DNA of 43,282 bases, taken from the NCBI GenBank assembly GCA_946480695.1, contig CAMLKG010000036.1:1-43282 (forward strand), written 5' to 3'. The notes below the pieces were generated by a model. It was not told where the DNA came from and ran no database searches. It saw only the letters and a program-made list of their open reading frames with translations. This DNA comes from an uncultured Cellvibrio sp. Its GTDB lineage: Bacteria; Pseudomonadota; Gammaproteobacteria; Pseudomonadales; Cellvibrionaceae. Below, piece after piece: positions 1 to 8,746 of this stretch; position 1 is the stretch's first letter, and the number at the start of each line of letters is the position of its first letter. Position numbers and translations under genes: made by a program.

Positions 1-299
1 ACTTTAAGCTTGCAGTGGACGTCGGTAAATTCAATATCAACTGGTTTAAATTTGAACCCCTGGCCCCTGCCGCACCAGATACAGGTAGTGCCGGAATTGT
101 TGCGACTGACGCCTGGTATGGTTCCCCAAGTGATAGGGTTTCGTCGGTACTCATGGGTACCGAACCGGGCGTATTGTCTTCGCAAATAGATACACTTGTT
201 CAATCTATGGCCTCTTTTGCTCCATCGACGGCAATCGACAGCAAGTTAGTCGATCGTACTACTATCGAGTCCCCAATGCTCATGGCTGTGGGTGCCTGA
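1..299 (+). CDS. 3' end of a large type I-secreted protein (CBM6 end plus C-terminal export tail)
   Basis: The open frame enters from the left edge (first full codon at 3) and stops with TGA at 297-299. The first ~20 residues are the last strands of a CBM6-like carbohydrate-binding module; the rest is the tail typical of large RTX proteins exported by type I secretion, ending in a segment with SSQIDTLVQSMASF. Positions 1-220 match 29882-30101, inside the giant RTX gene, with four mismatches, so a paralogous exoprotein gene ends here. The last ~25 codons diverge from that paralogue. An internal ATG at 15 is not a credible start because the module is already under way. The enzyme or adhesin part lies outside the window. 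The call as a secreted paralogue is firm; its activity is unknown. Confidence 0.8.
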   Translation, partial: FKLAVDVGKFNINWFKFEPLAPAAPDTGSAGIVATDAWYGSPSDRVSSVLMGTEPGVLSSQIDTLVQSMASFAPSTAIDSKLVDRTTIESPMLMAVGA

Positions 300-337
300 T
301 TTTACGACCTGCGTTCTTTTTCTAAAGACCAATATGC

Positions 338-371
338 AAAAAAGCGGCGTTTAGCTAAACGCCGCTTTTTT
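338..371 (+). terminator. Rho-independent terminator of the exoprotein gene
   Basis: A perfect 11-bp inverted repeat (344-354 with 355-365, arm GCGGCGTTTAG) is flanked by A6 (338-343) and T6 (366-371). It lies 40 bp after the stop at 299 and before exbB. The A/T symmetry means it could work in both directions. Confidence 0.85.
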
Positions 372-419
372 GTTGTACTCCAGGCGGCAATGCGACTCCT
401 TCACACATTTACAGACGAA

Positions 420-443
420 CCGGATTCCCCCATGGCAATCCGG
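420..443. promoter_or_regulatory. Inverted repeat upstream of exbB
   Basis: CCGGATT (420-426) and AATCCGG (437-443) form a 7-bp stem with a 10-nt loop, 69 bp before the exbB start. It could be an operator or leader hairpin. It does not resemble a Fur box, and no function can be assigned from sequence. Confidence 0.25.
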
Positions 444-511
444 GCCGCATGTGGTATGTTACGCCGCATTTCCAACCATGCGTCCCCCCGAAAAATAAGA
501 GGAAGTTGTCT

Positions 512-1138
512 GTGATTGAGATCTTTTTAGCCGGCGGTATTTTGATGTGGCCAATCCTGGCCTGTTCGCTGATTGTCATTGCCATTAGCACAGAGCGTTA
601 TTGGACGCTTAACCCCGGTAAAATCGCCCCTAAAACCTTATTGGCTCAGGTGTGGACCTGGATTAAAAACAACCAGCTTGACGCCACAAAACTGCGTGAG
701 CTGAAGCAGTCCTCCCCATTGGGACAAATCCTGGCGGCCGGGTTGAGCAATTCCAAGCACGGACGGGAAGTCATGAAAGACTCGGTACAAGAAGCGGCGA
801 ACCAGGTAATCCATGAATTGGAGCGTTATGTGAACATCCTCGGTACTGTTGCCAATATCGCTCCATTATTAGGTCTGTTAGGTACGGTATTCGGTATGAT
901 CCAGACCTTTAACGCCATTATGCTACAAGGTAATGGGGATACAGCCGTATTGGCGGGCGGCATCTCTGTGGCCCTATATACAACTGCCGCCGGTTTGATC
1001 GTTGCTATCCCGGCTACGATTGCACATCGCTTTTTCCAGCGCCGGATTGATTCAATCGTTGTCACCATGGAAGACGAAGCCATCAAGTTGGTCGATGCCC
1101 TGCATAGCGACCGCCGTGTTGATGTAAAACTGGTTTAG
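512..1138 (+). CDS. exbB: ExbB/TolQ/MotA-family proton channel protein
   Basis: An inner-membrane proton-channel subunit that works with ExbD to energise TonB-type outer-membrane transport. The 208-aa product has a first membrane helix at about residues 5-25, a cytoplasmic region with the family stretch LERYVNILGTVANIAPLLGLLGT, and two further helices (about 110-135 and 150-180), the usual ExbB layout. I chose GTG at 512 because AGAGGA at 498-503 sits about 8 nt upstream; the frame is open back to an ATG at 449, but that would add 21 untypical residues. The gene lies 16 bp before exbD. In pseudomonads a close homologue occupies the same place before exbD-lpxK-kdsB, so this may be the ExbB/TolQ-like pair of that cluster rather than the iron-regulated one. 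No tonB is adjacent. Confidence 0.92.
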   Translation: MIEIFLAGGILMWPILACSLIVIAISTERYWTLNPGKIAPKTLLAQVWTWIKNNQLDATKLRELKQSSPLGQILAAGLSNSKHGREVMKDSVQEAANQVIHELERYVNILGTVANIAPLLGLLGTVFGMIQTFNAIMLQGNGDTAVLAGGISVALYTTAAGLIVAIPATIAHRFFQRRIDSIVVTMEDEAIKLVDALHSDRRVDVKLV

Positions 1139-1154
1139 CGGGCGGGGTTCTATT

Positions 1155-1580
1155 GTGAAATTTCGTCGGCAACGCACAGAAGATGAAGGTATCAACCTGA
1201 CGCCGCTGATTGATGTGGTCTTTCTGCTCCTGATTTTTTTTATGGTGTCTACTACATTTACCAAGCGTACGCAGTTAACGGTGGATTTACCCGAAGCCGT
1301 CGGGGAACAAAATAGCGAGCCACCCAGGCAGATCGAAATCCTGATCGCGGCCGATGGCAGTTACGCCGTAAATGACCAGGTGCTGGTTAACAACAAGGCC
1401 GAAACATTAAAAACGGCTATTAGTAAAGTTTCTGAAGGGGATAACAAAATTCCTTTAGTCATTACAGCCGATGCCAAGACCCCGCACGAGGCTGTGGTAC
1501 AAGCCATGGATGCTGCCGGCCAATTAGGCTTTGCACATTTGAGCATTACCACCCGCCAGCCTGACCCTGAAAAAGATTAG
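1155..1580 (+). CDS. exbD: ExbD/TolR-family proton channel subunit
   Basis: Partner of ExbB: a single-pass inner-membrane protein whose transmembrane Asp takes part in proton flow and whose periplasmic domain couples to TonB. The 141-aa product begins with the conserved cytoplasmic segment ending INLTPLIDVVFLLLIFF; the Asp in PLIDVVF is the essential one (about residue 22). The periplasmic part (about 45-141) has the family's typical length. The start is GTG at 1155, giving MKFRRQRTEDEG as in homologues. It lies 16 bp behind exbB, clearly one transcript. A hairpin with a T-rich tail follows, so lpxK may be only partly co-transcribed. Confidence 0.93.
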   Translation: MKFRRQRTEDEGINLTPLIDVVFLLLIFFMVSTTFTKRTQLTVDLPEAVGEQNSEPPRQIEILIAADGSYAVNDQVLVNNKAETLKTAISKVSEGDNKIPLVITADAKTPHEAVVQAMDAAGQLGFAHLSITTRQPDPEKD

Positions 1581-1613
1581 CGACTCGGCTACAATCATCG
1601 CCACGTCATTAAT

Positions 1614-1655
1614 GGACTTTATAGATAGCTGAAAAACTATCTCAAAAGTCCTTTT
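1614..1655 (+). terminator. Hairpin terminator between exbD and lpxK
   Basis: Outer arms GGACTTT (1614-1620) and AAAGTCC (1645-1651) enclose a second stem AGATAG (1623-1628) / CTATCT (1637-1642), followed by TTTTGTTGTTTT. This fits an intrinsic terminator or attenuator ending the exbBD unit, 21 bp before the lpxK start. Confidence 0.6.
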
Positions 1656-1676
1656 GTTGTTTTAAGGCCAATCAAA

Positions 1677-2741
1677 TTGAGTGTCCAGCCCCATCACAAA
1701 CCATCGGTAAATTCACAGGATGCCTGGTTAAACGCTTGGTATGGCTCAGCGCGTTGGACCTTCTGGCTACTTCCGGTAATGGTAATTTTTATAGCGCTTG
1801 CCCGCGTACGCCGGTTTTGGGTGCTGCGCTATCGGCAAAGACATTTGCCGACACCGGTTGTTGTGGTAGGAAATATATCAGTTGGGGGTACCGGCAAAAC
1901 GCCGTTAATTATCGCGTTGGTAAATTGGTTGAAGCAGCATGGCTATTATCCGGGCGTTATTAGCCGGGGCTATGGCGGAAAGGTAGAGGCTTATCCCCAT
2001 TTGGTGGGACCAACGACTACGGCAAGTGAGGCGGGCGACGAGCCCGTGGCGATTTTCCGGCAAACCGGTGCTCCGGTAGTTGTAGGGCCTGACCGTCTTA
2101 CTAGCGGCAAATTATTGGAGGACCAGGGCTGCGATATTTTGTTGAGCGACGATGGATTGCAACATTACCGCTTGGGCCGCGATATGGAAATTGCTGTAGT
2201 GGATGGCATGCGCGGTTTGGGAAATGGATGGCGCTTACCGGTTGGTCCTTTGCGCGAATCCATCGCCCGGTTAAAAACGGTGGATTGGGTTGTGGTTAAT
2301 TCCCCCACAGAAAATTTTTCATTGCCTGTTCCCGGTAGCGGGGCATTTTTTTATGTGCCGATGCACATTCGGCCGGGCTCCCTGATACACCTGCGCTCAG
2401 GCGAGGAAATAGTCGATGGGGAATTACCCAGGCAAGTCAACGCAGTTGCCGGTATAGGTAACCCCCGGCGTTTTGCCAATACGTTAATACAAATGGGATT
2501 CGAACCGGTTTTACATCCGTTTCCAGATCATCACGCGTTTGTTGCCGATGACTTTAATTTTGCAAATTCTTTCCCGGTCATCATGACTGAAAAAGATGCG
2601 GTTAAATGCAGGGCTTTTGCACAGGATAACTGGTTTTACCTACCAGTTATGGCAGAACTACCGGAATCCTTCTGGAGTGCGTTCGCGCAAAAACTGGAGC
2701 GGGAAATTATGAAAAAACGATCTCGCTTTCCAATTAAATAA
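1677..2741 (+). CDS. lpxK: Tetraacyldisaccharide 4'-kinase
   Basis: Phosphorylates the 4' position of the lipid A disaccharide precursor using ATP, at the cytoplasmic face of the inner membrane. The 354-aa product has an N-terminal membrane-associated helix (about residues 27-45) and a P-loop in GNISVGGTGKT (65-75), followed by the LpxK signatures VISRGYGG, GDEPV, VVVGPDR and LSDDGLQH. The best start is TTG at 1677 (MSVQPHHK), behind TAAGG at 1662-1666; a GTG at 1681 is out of frame. It is slightly longer than usual (about 330 aa) because of N- and C-terminal extensions. It is followed after 30 bp by kdsB, joining two lipopolysaccharide core steps in one operon. Confidence 0.93.
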   Translation: MSVQPHHKPSVNSQDAWLNAWYGSARWTFWLLPVMVIFIALARVRRFWVLRYRQRHLPTPVVVVGNISVGGTGKTPLIIALVNWLKQHGYYPGVISRGYGGKVEAYPHLVGPTTTASEAGDEPVAIFRQTGAPVVVGPDRLTSGKLLEDQGCDILLSDDGLQHYRLGRDMEIAVVDGMRGLGNGWRLPVGPLRESIARLKTVDWVVVNSPTENFSLPVPGSGAFFYVPMHIRPGSLIHLRSGEEIVDGELPRQVNAVAGIGNPRRFANTLIQMGFEPVLHPFPDHHAFVADDFNFANSFPVIMTEKDAVKCRAFAQDNWFYLPVMAELPESFWSAFAQKLEREIMKKRSRFPIK

Positions 2742-2771
2742 CGCAAATTTTTTCATAAACCGGATCACATT

Positions 2772-3533
2772 ATGAGCTTCTATGTCGTAATTCCCGCACG
2801 CTATGCATCCACGCGTTTACCGGCAAAACCACTGAAGGAAATTGCCGGCAAGCCAATGATCCAGCATGTTTATGCGCGCGCCTGTGAAAGTGAGGCGGCA
2901 AAGGTTGTTATCGCTACTGACGATGCGCGCATTGAAACTGTTGCACGGGGTTTCGGTGCCACGGTGTGCATGACATCCGCTGCCCACAATTCAGGTACAG
3001 ATCGGCTGCAAGAAGTTGCTGCGCAACTGGCGTTGGCACCGAGCGATATTATTGTGAATGTGCAAGGCGACGAACCTTTAATTCCCCCGGCGGTTATTAA
3101 TCAGGTAGCAAAAAATCTTGCTGTAAATACCTTCGCCAGTGTTGCAACCTTGAGTGAACCTATTCATAACCTGGAAGATTTTCGCAATCCTAATATTGTC
3201 AAAGTTGTAGCGGACCAGCGAGGCAATGCGTTGTATTTCAGCCGCGCGCCTATTCCATGGCCGCGCGATTATTTTGCTCAGGCAAATGTCAGCGCATTAC
3301 CTGCGGATTTTCCGGCCCAGCGCCATATAGGGATTTACGCGTATCGCGTTGCGTTACTGAATCGTTTCATTACCTGGCCACAGGCGACATTGGAAAAAAT
3401 AGAATCCCTTGAGCAATTGCGCGTGTTAGCTAACGGCGAAGCTATTCATATTGCTGAGGCTTGCGCGCAAGTCCCCGGAGGGGTTGATACCGAAGCGGAT
3501 TTACTGCGTATAAAAGCATTATTGGAACGTTGA
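2772..3533 (+). CDS. kdsB: 3-deoxy-manno-octulosonate cytidylyltransferase
   Basis: Activates KDO with CTP to CMP-KDO for lipopolysaccharide inner-core assembly; cytoplasmic. The 253-aa product begins [21 protein letters not shown], the nucleotide-binding loop of KdsB with Arg10, and contains ATDDARI and NVQGDEPLI, the Mg/CTP-binding region. Length and motifs fit a complete enzyme. ATG at 2772. It sits between lpxK (30 bp) and the phosphatase gene (20 bp), consistent with one transcript. Confidence 0.95.
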   Translation: MSFYVVIPARYASTRLPAKPLKEIAGKPMIQHVYARACESEAAKVVIATDDARIETVARGFGATVCMTSAAHNSGTDRLQEVAAQLALAPSDIIVNVQGDEPLIPPAVINQVAKNLAVNTFASVATLSEPIHNLEDFRNPNIVKVVADQRGNALYFSRAPIPWPRDYFAQANVSALPADFPAQRHIGIYAYRVALLNRFITWPQATLEKIESLEQLRVLANGEAIHIAEACAQVPGGVDTEADLLRIKALLER

Positions 3534-3553
3534 GCACAGTTAGCGGAAAAGCC

Positions 3554-4027
3554 ATGACGAAAATTTTATTTGTTTGTTTAGGAAATATTTGTCGCTCACC
3601 AACGGCGGACGGCATATTCCGTGAATTAGTGAAACGTGAAAAACTGGATCAAAAAATCACCGTGGATTCGGCGGGGACCGGCGACTGGCATATCGGCAAG
3701 GCGCCTGATGCCCGTACCATCGCTGCCGCCAGAAAACGTGGTTATGATTTATCAGCTTTGCGCGCGCGTCAGGTATGCAGTGCAGATTTTGTTGAATTTG
3801 ATTATGTATTAGCGATGGACAACAATAACCTGTGCGATTTGCATAGGCTTAAACCCGCAACATTTGCGGGTCACCTTGGTTTGTTTTTGGATTTTGGTTC
3901 GCGCCAAAGCCATAGTGAGGTTCCGGATCCGTATTACGGGAGTAGTGATGGCTTTGAATTGGTACTGGATTTAGTGGAAGAGGCCGCGGAGGGCTTATTG
4001 ACGCATATTCGCCAACGACTTTATTAA
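3554..4027 (+). CDS. Low-molecular-weight protein tyrosine phosphatase
   Basis: A cytoplasmic phosphotyrosine phosphatase of the LMW-PTP family. The 157-aa product has the active-site loop C8-LGNIC-R14-S15 and the general-acid segment DPYYG (residues 125-129), at the normal positions. I prefer ATG at 3554 (MTKILFVCLGN), with GCGGA just upstream, over an in-frame TTG at 3530 that would overlap kdsB. Such phosphatases often pair with tyrosine kinases of polysaccharide export, but no kinase is present; this gene sits in the conserved kdsB-ptp-murB arrangement of pseudomonad relatives, where its substrate is not settled. Confidence 0.92.
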   Translation: MTKILFVCLGNICRSPTADGIFRELVKREKLDQKITVDSAGTGDWHIGKAPDARTIAAARKRGYDLSALRARQVCSADFVEFDYVLAMDNNNLCDLHRLKPATFAGHLGLFLDFGSRQSHSEVPDPYYGSSDGFELVLDLVEEAAEGLLTHIRQRLY

Positions 4028-4075
4028 TTATTGCCAAGCGTTTTTTATACTTTTCTAATTGACGAAGGTTATACA

Positions 4076-5104
4076 GTGCCACTTTTTTTTCCGCATTTTG
4101 ATATCCAAAAATTCAACACGCTCGCAGTTCCTGCGATAGCCCGTTATTTTGTGGATGTGCAAAGTGAAGAAGACCTGCGCGAAGCAATGGCTTTTGCAAA
4201 GACCGAAAAGCTTCCTCTCCTGGTATTGGGCGGCGGCAGCAATATTGTTTTGCGCACTGATTTTTTTCCCGGATTGATTATTCATATGAAAAGTCGCGGT
4301 TTGGACGTCATAGCGGAAAATGAGGAAGCCGTTTGGCTCCGGGCGGCGGCGGGGGAAAATTGGCACCACTTGGTAACCTACGCATTGGGAAATGGTTATT
4401 ATGGTTTGGAAAATCTTTCATTAATTCCCGGCAGTGTAGGTGCGGCTCCGATTCAAAATATTGGTGCCTATGGCGTAGAACTCAAGGATGTATTTTCAGA
4501 ATTAACGGCCGTAAATATCCAATCGGGTTTAACCGTGACCTTTAATAAAGAAAGCTGTCGGTTTGGTTACCGGGATAGCATTTTTAAGCAATCCTTAAAA
4601 GACCAATATGTAATCACAACGGTCACTCTAAAATTACGTAAAGTTCCGCAGTTAAACTTGAACTATCCCGCGTTGCGTTCAGCGTTGGGCGATATTCCTG
4701 AAAGCGAGATCTCACCGGAACAGGTTAGTGCAGCGGTAGTTGCGATTCGCCAATCCAAATTGCCTGATCCGGAAAAAATTCCCAACGTGGGAAGTTTTTT
4801 TAAAAATCCCGTTATTCCAGCGGATCAATTTAAAGGGTTGAAGCAACGATTCCCGGGGTTGGTTTCCTATCCGGTGGATGAAAGCCGGGTTAAATTGGCG
4901 GCCGGGTGGTTAATTGACCAGGCGAATTGGCGGGGCAGGGAAATGGACGGGGTAAGGGTTCATGCAGAGCAGGCATTGGTGTTGACCAACCCAGGAAAAC
5001 GAAGCGGCGCGGCTGTTTTACAGCTTGCGGCCCGGGTGGTTGCAAGTGTGAAGGAAAAATTCGGTGTGGACCTGGAAATGGAACCCCGGGTTTATCCCGA
5101 GTAA
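4076..5104 (+). CDS. murB: UDP-N-acetylenolpyruvoylglucosamine reductase
   Basis: FAD- and NADPH-dependent reduction of enolpyruvyl-UDP-GlcNAc to UDP-MurNAc, the second committed step of peptidoglycan synthesis. Visible motifs: LGGGSNIV (FAD binding), ENLSLIPGSVGAAPIQNIGAYG (cofactor/substrate binding), and NVGSFFKNP, whose Ser is the proton donor; the closing motif is VHAEQALVL. Starting at GTG 4076, with GAAGG at 4064-4068, the protein is 342 aa, the same length as the E. coli type I enzyme; a TTG at 4031 would add 15 unrelated residues. Last gene of the lpxK-murB run. Confidence 0.94.
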   Translation: MPLFFPHFDIQKFNTLAVPAIARYFVDVQSEEDLREAMAFAKTEKLPLLVLGGGSNIVLRTDFFPGLIIHMKSRGLDVIAENEEAVWLRAAAGENWHHLVTYALGNGYYGLENLSLIPGSVGAAPIQNIGAYGVELKDVFSELTAVNIQSGLTVTFNKESCRFGYRDSIFKQSLKDQYVITTVTLKLRKVPQLNLNYPALRSALGDIPESEISPEQVSAAVVAIRQSKLPDPEKIPNVGSFFKNPVIPADQFKGLKQRFPGLVSYPVDESRVKLAAGWLIDQANWRGREMDGVRVHAEQALVLTNPGKRSGAAVLQLAARVVASVKEKFGVDLEMEPRVYPE

Positions 5105-5316
5105 TTCCGCTTCGGTTATCGTTCTGGTGCATAACCGCAACATCTGAAGGTACGTACTTGTATAACGTCATTAAAAGTTCATCGCCTTCGGATTATTGGC
5201 ATTTAAGCCAGCTCAAAGAATTAATAAAGGGTGGTAGTTTGGCCGGAGTCTCACTACAATCTCTAAAAATGTGCCAGCCTTTCGTCTGGCTTCAATAACA
5301 ACAACGTCAGTCAGGT

Positions 5317-5331
5317 ATCCGGTTTCCGGAT
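5317..5331 (+). promoter_or_regulatory. Leader hairpin next to the gacA ribosome-binding site
   Basis: ATCCGG (5317-5322), loop TTT, CCGGAT (5326-5331) forms a short strong hairpin immediately before the GGGGG (5334-5338) that serves the TTG start at 5344. A second stem GCCAG/CTGGC lies at 5273-5290. The 239-bp gap between murB and gacA holds no convincing gene. Confidence 0.35.
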
Positions 5332-5343
5332 TTGGGGGCTAGT

Positions 5344-5997
5344 TTGACAAAGATTCTCGTAGTCGATGATCACGATCTAGTTCGCATGGGGATAGTGCGT
5401 ATGTTAGCCGACATAGACGGCTACCAAGTGGTTGGGGACGCCAAGAGTGGTGAAGAGGCGGTCACGAAGGCACGTATTCTGAAGCCTGATGTAGTCCTGA
5501 TGGATGTAAAGATGCCGGGGATGGGCGGCCTTGAAGCTACCAAGAAACTGTTAACAGTGAATCCGGCGATTAAAATTATTGCTGTCACCGCCTGTGACGA
5601 TGACCTTTATCCCACTCGCTTGATGCAAGCGGGAGCCGTTGGTTATGTGACCAAGGGCGCGGAATTTACCGAGATTACTGACGCAATCAATAAAGTGATT
5701 CGCGGTGATCTTTATATGAGCAATAGCATTGCCCAGCAACTTGCGCTGAAAACGTTTTCCGGTGGCAACAACCAGGAGTCGCCGTTTGAGAAGTTGTCGC
5801 AGCGCGAATTGCAAACAGCCATGTTGATTGCGAATGGTCAAAAGGTGAACGATATTGCCAATACTTTTTGTGTTAGCCCCAAAACGGTTAATTCCTATCG
5901 TTACCGTATTTTTGAAAAGCTTGATATCAACAGCGATGTAGAGCTGACACTCCTGGCAGTAAAGCACAATCTCCTTGACCCGGAAGCAGTCGTGTAA
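5344..5997 (+). CDS. gacA: GacA/UvrY-type response regulator
   Basis: Response regulator of the GacS/GacA (BarA/UvrY) system, which in gammaproteobacteria drives Rsm/Csr small RNAs controlling secreted products and lifestyle. From TTG 5344 the protein is 217 aa (GacA is 214): receiver domain with acidic pair D8-D9, phosphoacceptor D54 (VLMDVKMPG), T82 and K104, then a LuxR-type helix-turn-helix at about 145-205 with the nearly invariant [17 protein letters not shown] chose TTG 5344, preceded by GGGGG, rather than TTG 5332 because [14 protein letters not shown] matches the family start. It sits 24 bp before uvrC, the hallmark gacA-uvrC pairing. GacA is a plausible regulator of the RTX exoproteins here, but no direct evidence is visible. 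Confidence 0.93.
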   Translation: MTKILVVDDHDLVRMGIVRMLADIDGYQVVGDAKSGEEAVTKARILKPDVVLMDVKMPGMGGLEATKKLLTVNPAIKIIAVTACDDDLYPTRLMQAGAVGYVTKGAEFTEITDAINKVIRGDLYMSNSIAQQLALKTFSGGNNQESPFEKLSQRELQTAMLIANGQKVNDIANTFCVSPKTVNSYRYRIFEKLDINSDVELTLLAVKHNLLDPEAVV

Positions 5998-6021
5998 GCG
6001 ACTGCTTTTTCCCTGCACAGA

Positions 6022-7869
6022 ATGGTTTCAATGACGCACGACAGCGCTGAGCTTTTTGATTCCACCCGTTTCCTCGCCAGTACGACCCAGCAGCCAGGCA
6101 TTTACCAGATGTTTGGCCGTGATGGTTCCATTTTATATGTCGGCAAAGCGAAGAATCTAAAAGCCCGTTTATCCAGTTATTTTCGCAAGGCCGGTTTATC
6201 ACCCAAAACCCAGGCATTGGTTTCGCGCGTTGCAAGGGTTGAGGTTACGGTTACCGCCAGCGAAATTGAAGCGCTGATCCTTGAGCAAAACCTCATTAAG
6301 TCCAATCGTCCCCCTTACAATATTTTGCTGCGGGACGATAAATCCTATCCTTATATTTTTATCTCCAGTGGCGAAGACTACCCGCGTATTTCCTTCCATC
6401 GCGGCGCGAAGAAAAAGCGTGGTGATTACTTCGGCCCATTTCCGAATGTTGGGGCAGTAAAAGAAAGCCTGAATTTTTTGCAAAAAACATTTCGTGTCCG
6501 GCAGTGCGAAGACAGCGTATTCAATAATCGCACACGACCCTGTTTGCAATATCAAATCAAGCGCTGTACCGCGCCCTGTGTCGAATTTATTTCTCCGGAA
6601 GATTACAAAACGGATCTACATCATACCCAGTTATTTTTGACCGGTAATAGCGACAAGCTGTTGAGTGAACTGGCCGATAAAATGGATACGGCGGCCCAGC
6701 AATTACAATTTGAAAAAGCAGCCGCCTATCGCGACCAGATCACTGCGTTGCGCACTGTCCAATCCCAACAAGTCATAGAAGAGGGTAACGGGGATATTGA
6801 TGTAATTGCTGCCGAAATGCGCGCGGCAGCAATTTGTGTCCATATTTTATTTATTCGCCAGGGCAGGATTCTCGGTAGCCGCAGTTTTTATCCATCATCT
6901 TCATTGGCGGAGACCCCGGCGCAAATTCTGGAAGAATTTATTCCGCAATTTTATTTAGCCAGTAGCGGTCGGGAAATCCCGCGCGAAATTATTGTAAGCC
7001 AGCCGTTGGAGGAAGTGGATGTAATCGCTTCGGCGTTACAACAAGCGGCGGGGCGACAAGTATTTATAAATCACCAGGTGCGCAGCCATAGATCAAAGTG
7101 GTTGCAGATGGCCGCCACAGCGGCTTTGCAGAATCTCATCGCCCATGTAAATAGCAAAAAGAATTCGTTGGATCGCTTTATCGCATTGCAAGAAGCACTT
7201 GGCTTGGATGAAACCCCGCAGCGGTTGGAGTGTTTTGATATCAGTCACAGCAGCGGGGAGTTAACCGTAGCGAGCTGCGTCGTGTTTGATAATAACGGTC
7301 CGCTTAAATCGGATTACCGCCGCTTCAACATTGAGGGAATTACCGGTGGCGATGATTACGCGGCTATGGAGCAGGCCCTGACCCGCCGTTATACGCGTTT
7401 GCAGAATGGCGAAGGTAAAATGCCCGACATTCTCCTGATCGATGGAGGAAAAGGGCAGCTGGGCAAAGCCATTGAGGTATTGAGCGAATTGGGTGTGCAA
7501 GGGGTAAAGCTGATTGGCGTCGCTAAAGGCACTACGCGTAAGGCGGGCTTTGAAACCCTGTTTGATGGTGAAACAGGTGCTGAAATTGTCTTGCCGGGGG
7601 ATTCACCAGCGTTACATTTAATCCAGCATATCCGCGACGAATCCCATCGTTTTGCCATAACCGGGCATAAGCAGAGGCGTGACAAAAAGCGTAAAACCTC
7701 GACGCTGGAGGATATCCCCGGTATCGGTGCCACGCGTCGTCGGGAACTATTGCGGCATTTCGGCGGGTTGCAGGAAGTGCAGAATGCGAGCCTGGACGAT
7801 TTGGCCCGGGTAAGTGGAATTAGCCGCAAACTGGCTGAGGAAATTTATGCATTTTTTCATAATGAATAA
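6022..7869 (+). CDS. uvrC: Excinuclease ABC subunit C
   Basis: Makes both incisions around DNA lesions in UvrABC nucleotide excision repair. The 615-aa protein shows the GIY-YIG nuclease domain near residues 20-100 (PGIYQMFGRDGSILYVGKAK), a UVR motif that contacts UvrB (about 205-240), the C-terminal RNase H-like nuclease with ECFDISHSSGE and DILLIDGGKGQ, and two helix-hairpin-helix motifs at the end (DIPGIGATRRRELL; LARVSGISRKLAEEIY). ATG at 6022; an in-frame ATG at 6031 is an alternative. Full length. Confidence 0.96.
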   Translation: MVSMTHDSAELFDSTRFLASTTQQPGIYQMFGRDGSILYVGKAKNLKARLSSYFRKAGLSPKTQALVSRVARVEVTVTASEIEALILEQNLIKSNRPPYNILLRDDKSYPYIFISSGEDYPRISFHRGAKKKRGDYFGPFPNVGAVKESLNFLQKTFRVRQCEDSVFNNRTRPCLQYQIKRCTAPCVEFISPEDYKTDLHHTQLFLTGNSDKLLSELADKMDTAAQQLQFEKAAAYRDQITALRTVQSQQVIEEGNGDIDVIAAEMRAAAICVHILFIRQGRILGSRSFYPSSSLAETPAQILEEFIPQFYLASSGREIPREIIVSQPLEEVDVIASALQQAAGRQVFINHQVRSHRSKWLQMAATAALQNLIAHVNSKKNSLDRFIALQEALGLDETPQRLECFDISHSSGELTVASCVVFDNNGPLKSDYRRFNIEGITGGDDYAAMEQALTRRYTRLQNGEGKMPDILLIDGGKGQLGKAIEVLSELGVQGVKLIGVAKGTTRKAGFETLFDGETGAEIVLPGDSPALHLIQHIRDESHRFAITGHKQRRDKKRKTSTLEDIPGIGATRRRELLRHFGGLQEVQNASLDDLARVSGISRKLAEEIYAFFHNE

Positions 7870-7971
7870 GTTTTAGCGCCGAACTCCCAAGCCACGGGAT
7901 GTGAAAGCCGTCTCGCTGGTGTATTATCGCGCCCGTTTAGTGATTTGATCATCTGGCCCAGAGAACTGCCT

Positions 7972-8523
7972 ATGACGCTTGCCAACCAGTTGACCCTAAT
8001 GCGGATTTTCCTCATTCCCTTGTTCGTTTTGGTGTTTTACCTGCCGTTTAGTTGGGCTCATTTTGTATCTTCCGTGATTTTCAGTATCGCTGCCATAACG
8101 GATTGGGCGGACGGTTATGTTGCGCGTAAATATAACCAGAGCACACCTTTCGGTGCATTCCTCGATCCGGTAGCCGATAAATTAATGGTAGCCATTGCCC
8201 TCCTTTTATTAGTAACCCTCCACCACAATTCGGTGTGGTTTGTTGTAGCGGCGGCAGTGATTGTCGGACGGGAAATTATTATCTCGGCGCTACGCGAATG
8301 GATGGCGGAACTGGGACAAAGGGCAAGCATCGCAGTGTCATACATTGGGAAAATAAAAACTACCCTGCAAATGACCGCCATTATTGTATTGCTGATGGAT
8401 ATCCCTTTGTTATTGCCCATCGGCTTCATTGCTTTGGCAGGGGCTGCGGTTTTAACACTGTGGTCTATGGTGCTTTATTTGCGTGCCGCATGGCCATTCC
8501 TCCTACCTCAAAACCCTGATTAA
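7972..8523 (+). CDS. pgsA: CDP-diacylglycerol-glycerol-3-phosphate 3-phosphatidyltransferase
   Basis: Integral membrane enzyme making phosphatidylglycerophosphate from CDP-diacylglycerol and glycerol-3-phosphate. From ATG 7972 it is 183 aa (E. coli PgsA 182). The CDP-alcohol phosphotransferase signature is complete: D-G-x2-A-R-x8-G-x3-D-x3-D, seen as DGYVAR then GAFLDPVAD. Several hydrophobic helices follow. A longer in-frame start at TTG 7945 adds nine untypical residues. Placed before the tRNA cluster, as in pseudomonads. Confidence 0.95.
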   Translation: MTLANQLTLMRIFLIPLFVLVFYLPFSWAHFVSSVIFSIAAITDWADGYVARKYNQSTPFGAFLDPVADKLMVAIALLLLVTLHHNSVWFVVAAAVIVGREIIISALREWMAELGQRASIAVSYIGKIKTTLQMTAIIVLLMDIPLLLPIGFIALAGAAVLTLWSMVLYLRAAWPFLLPQNPD

Positions 8524-8562
8524 TAACGGCTTTTGAACGATCTGAGCAGCATTTAAGCAAAC

Positions 8563-8625
8563 TTGAAAAAACCTTCGGTTCCGTTATATAAAAGACTAGG
8601 ATTTTCAAAACGAGTCCGCTAGAAT
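8563..8625 (+). promoter_or_regulatory. Candidate promoter(s) of the tRNA-Cys/tRNA-Leu operon
   Basis: TTGAAA (8563-8568), a 16-bp spacer and TATATA (8585-8590) form one sigma70-like promoter. A second -10-like box, TAGAAT (8620-8625), is followed by the GC-rich discriminator TGCGGCC, as in stringently controlled tRNA promoters, but its -35 is poor. Either could drive the tRNAs that begin at 8642. Confidence 0.45.
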
Positions 8626-8641
8626 TGCGGCCTCTCAAAAA

Positions 8642-8715
8642 GGCGCGATAGCAAAGCGGTTATGCTCTGGATTGCAAATCCAGCTAGTCCGGTTCGACTC
8701 CGGATCGCGCCTCCA
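8642..8715 (+). tRNA. tRNA-Cys (anticodon GCA)
   Basis: Acceptor arms GGCGCGA (8642-8648) and TCGCGCC (8705-8711) pair perfectly, followed by discriminator U (8712) and an encoded CCA (8713-8715). The anticodon stem-loop CTGGA-TTGCAAA-TCCAG gives GCA, and the T loop GGTTCGACTCC is canonical. U73 is the cysteine identity base. Confidence 0.97.
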
Positions 8716-8746
8716 CTTATTTTACGTGCCGACGTAAAAGCACTCT

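Noticed and set aside
4927..5298. 123-codon frame overlapping murB and the following gap
   Set aside because: Out-of-frame shadow of murB with Gly/Arg/Cys bias.
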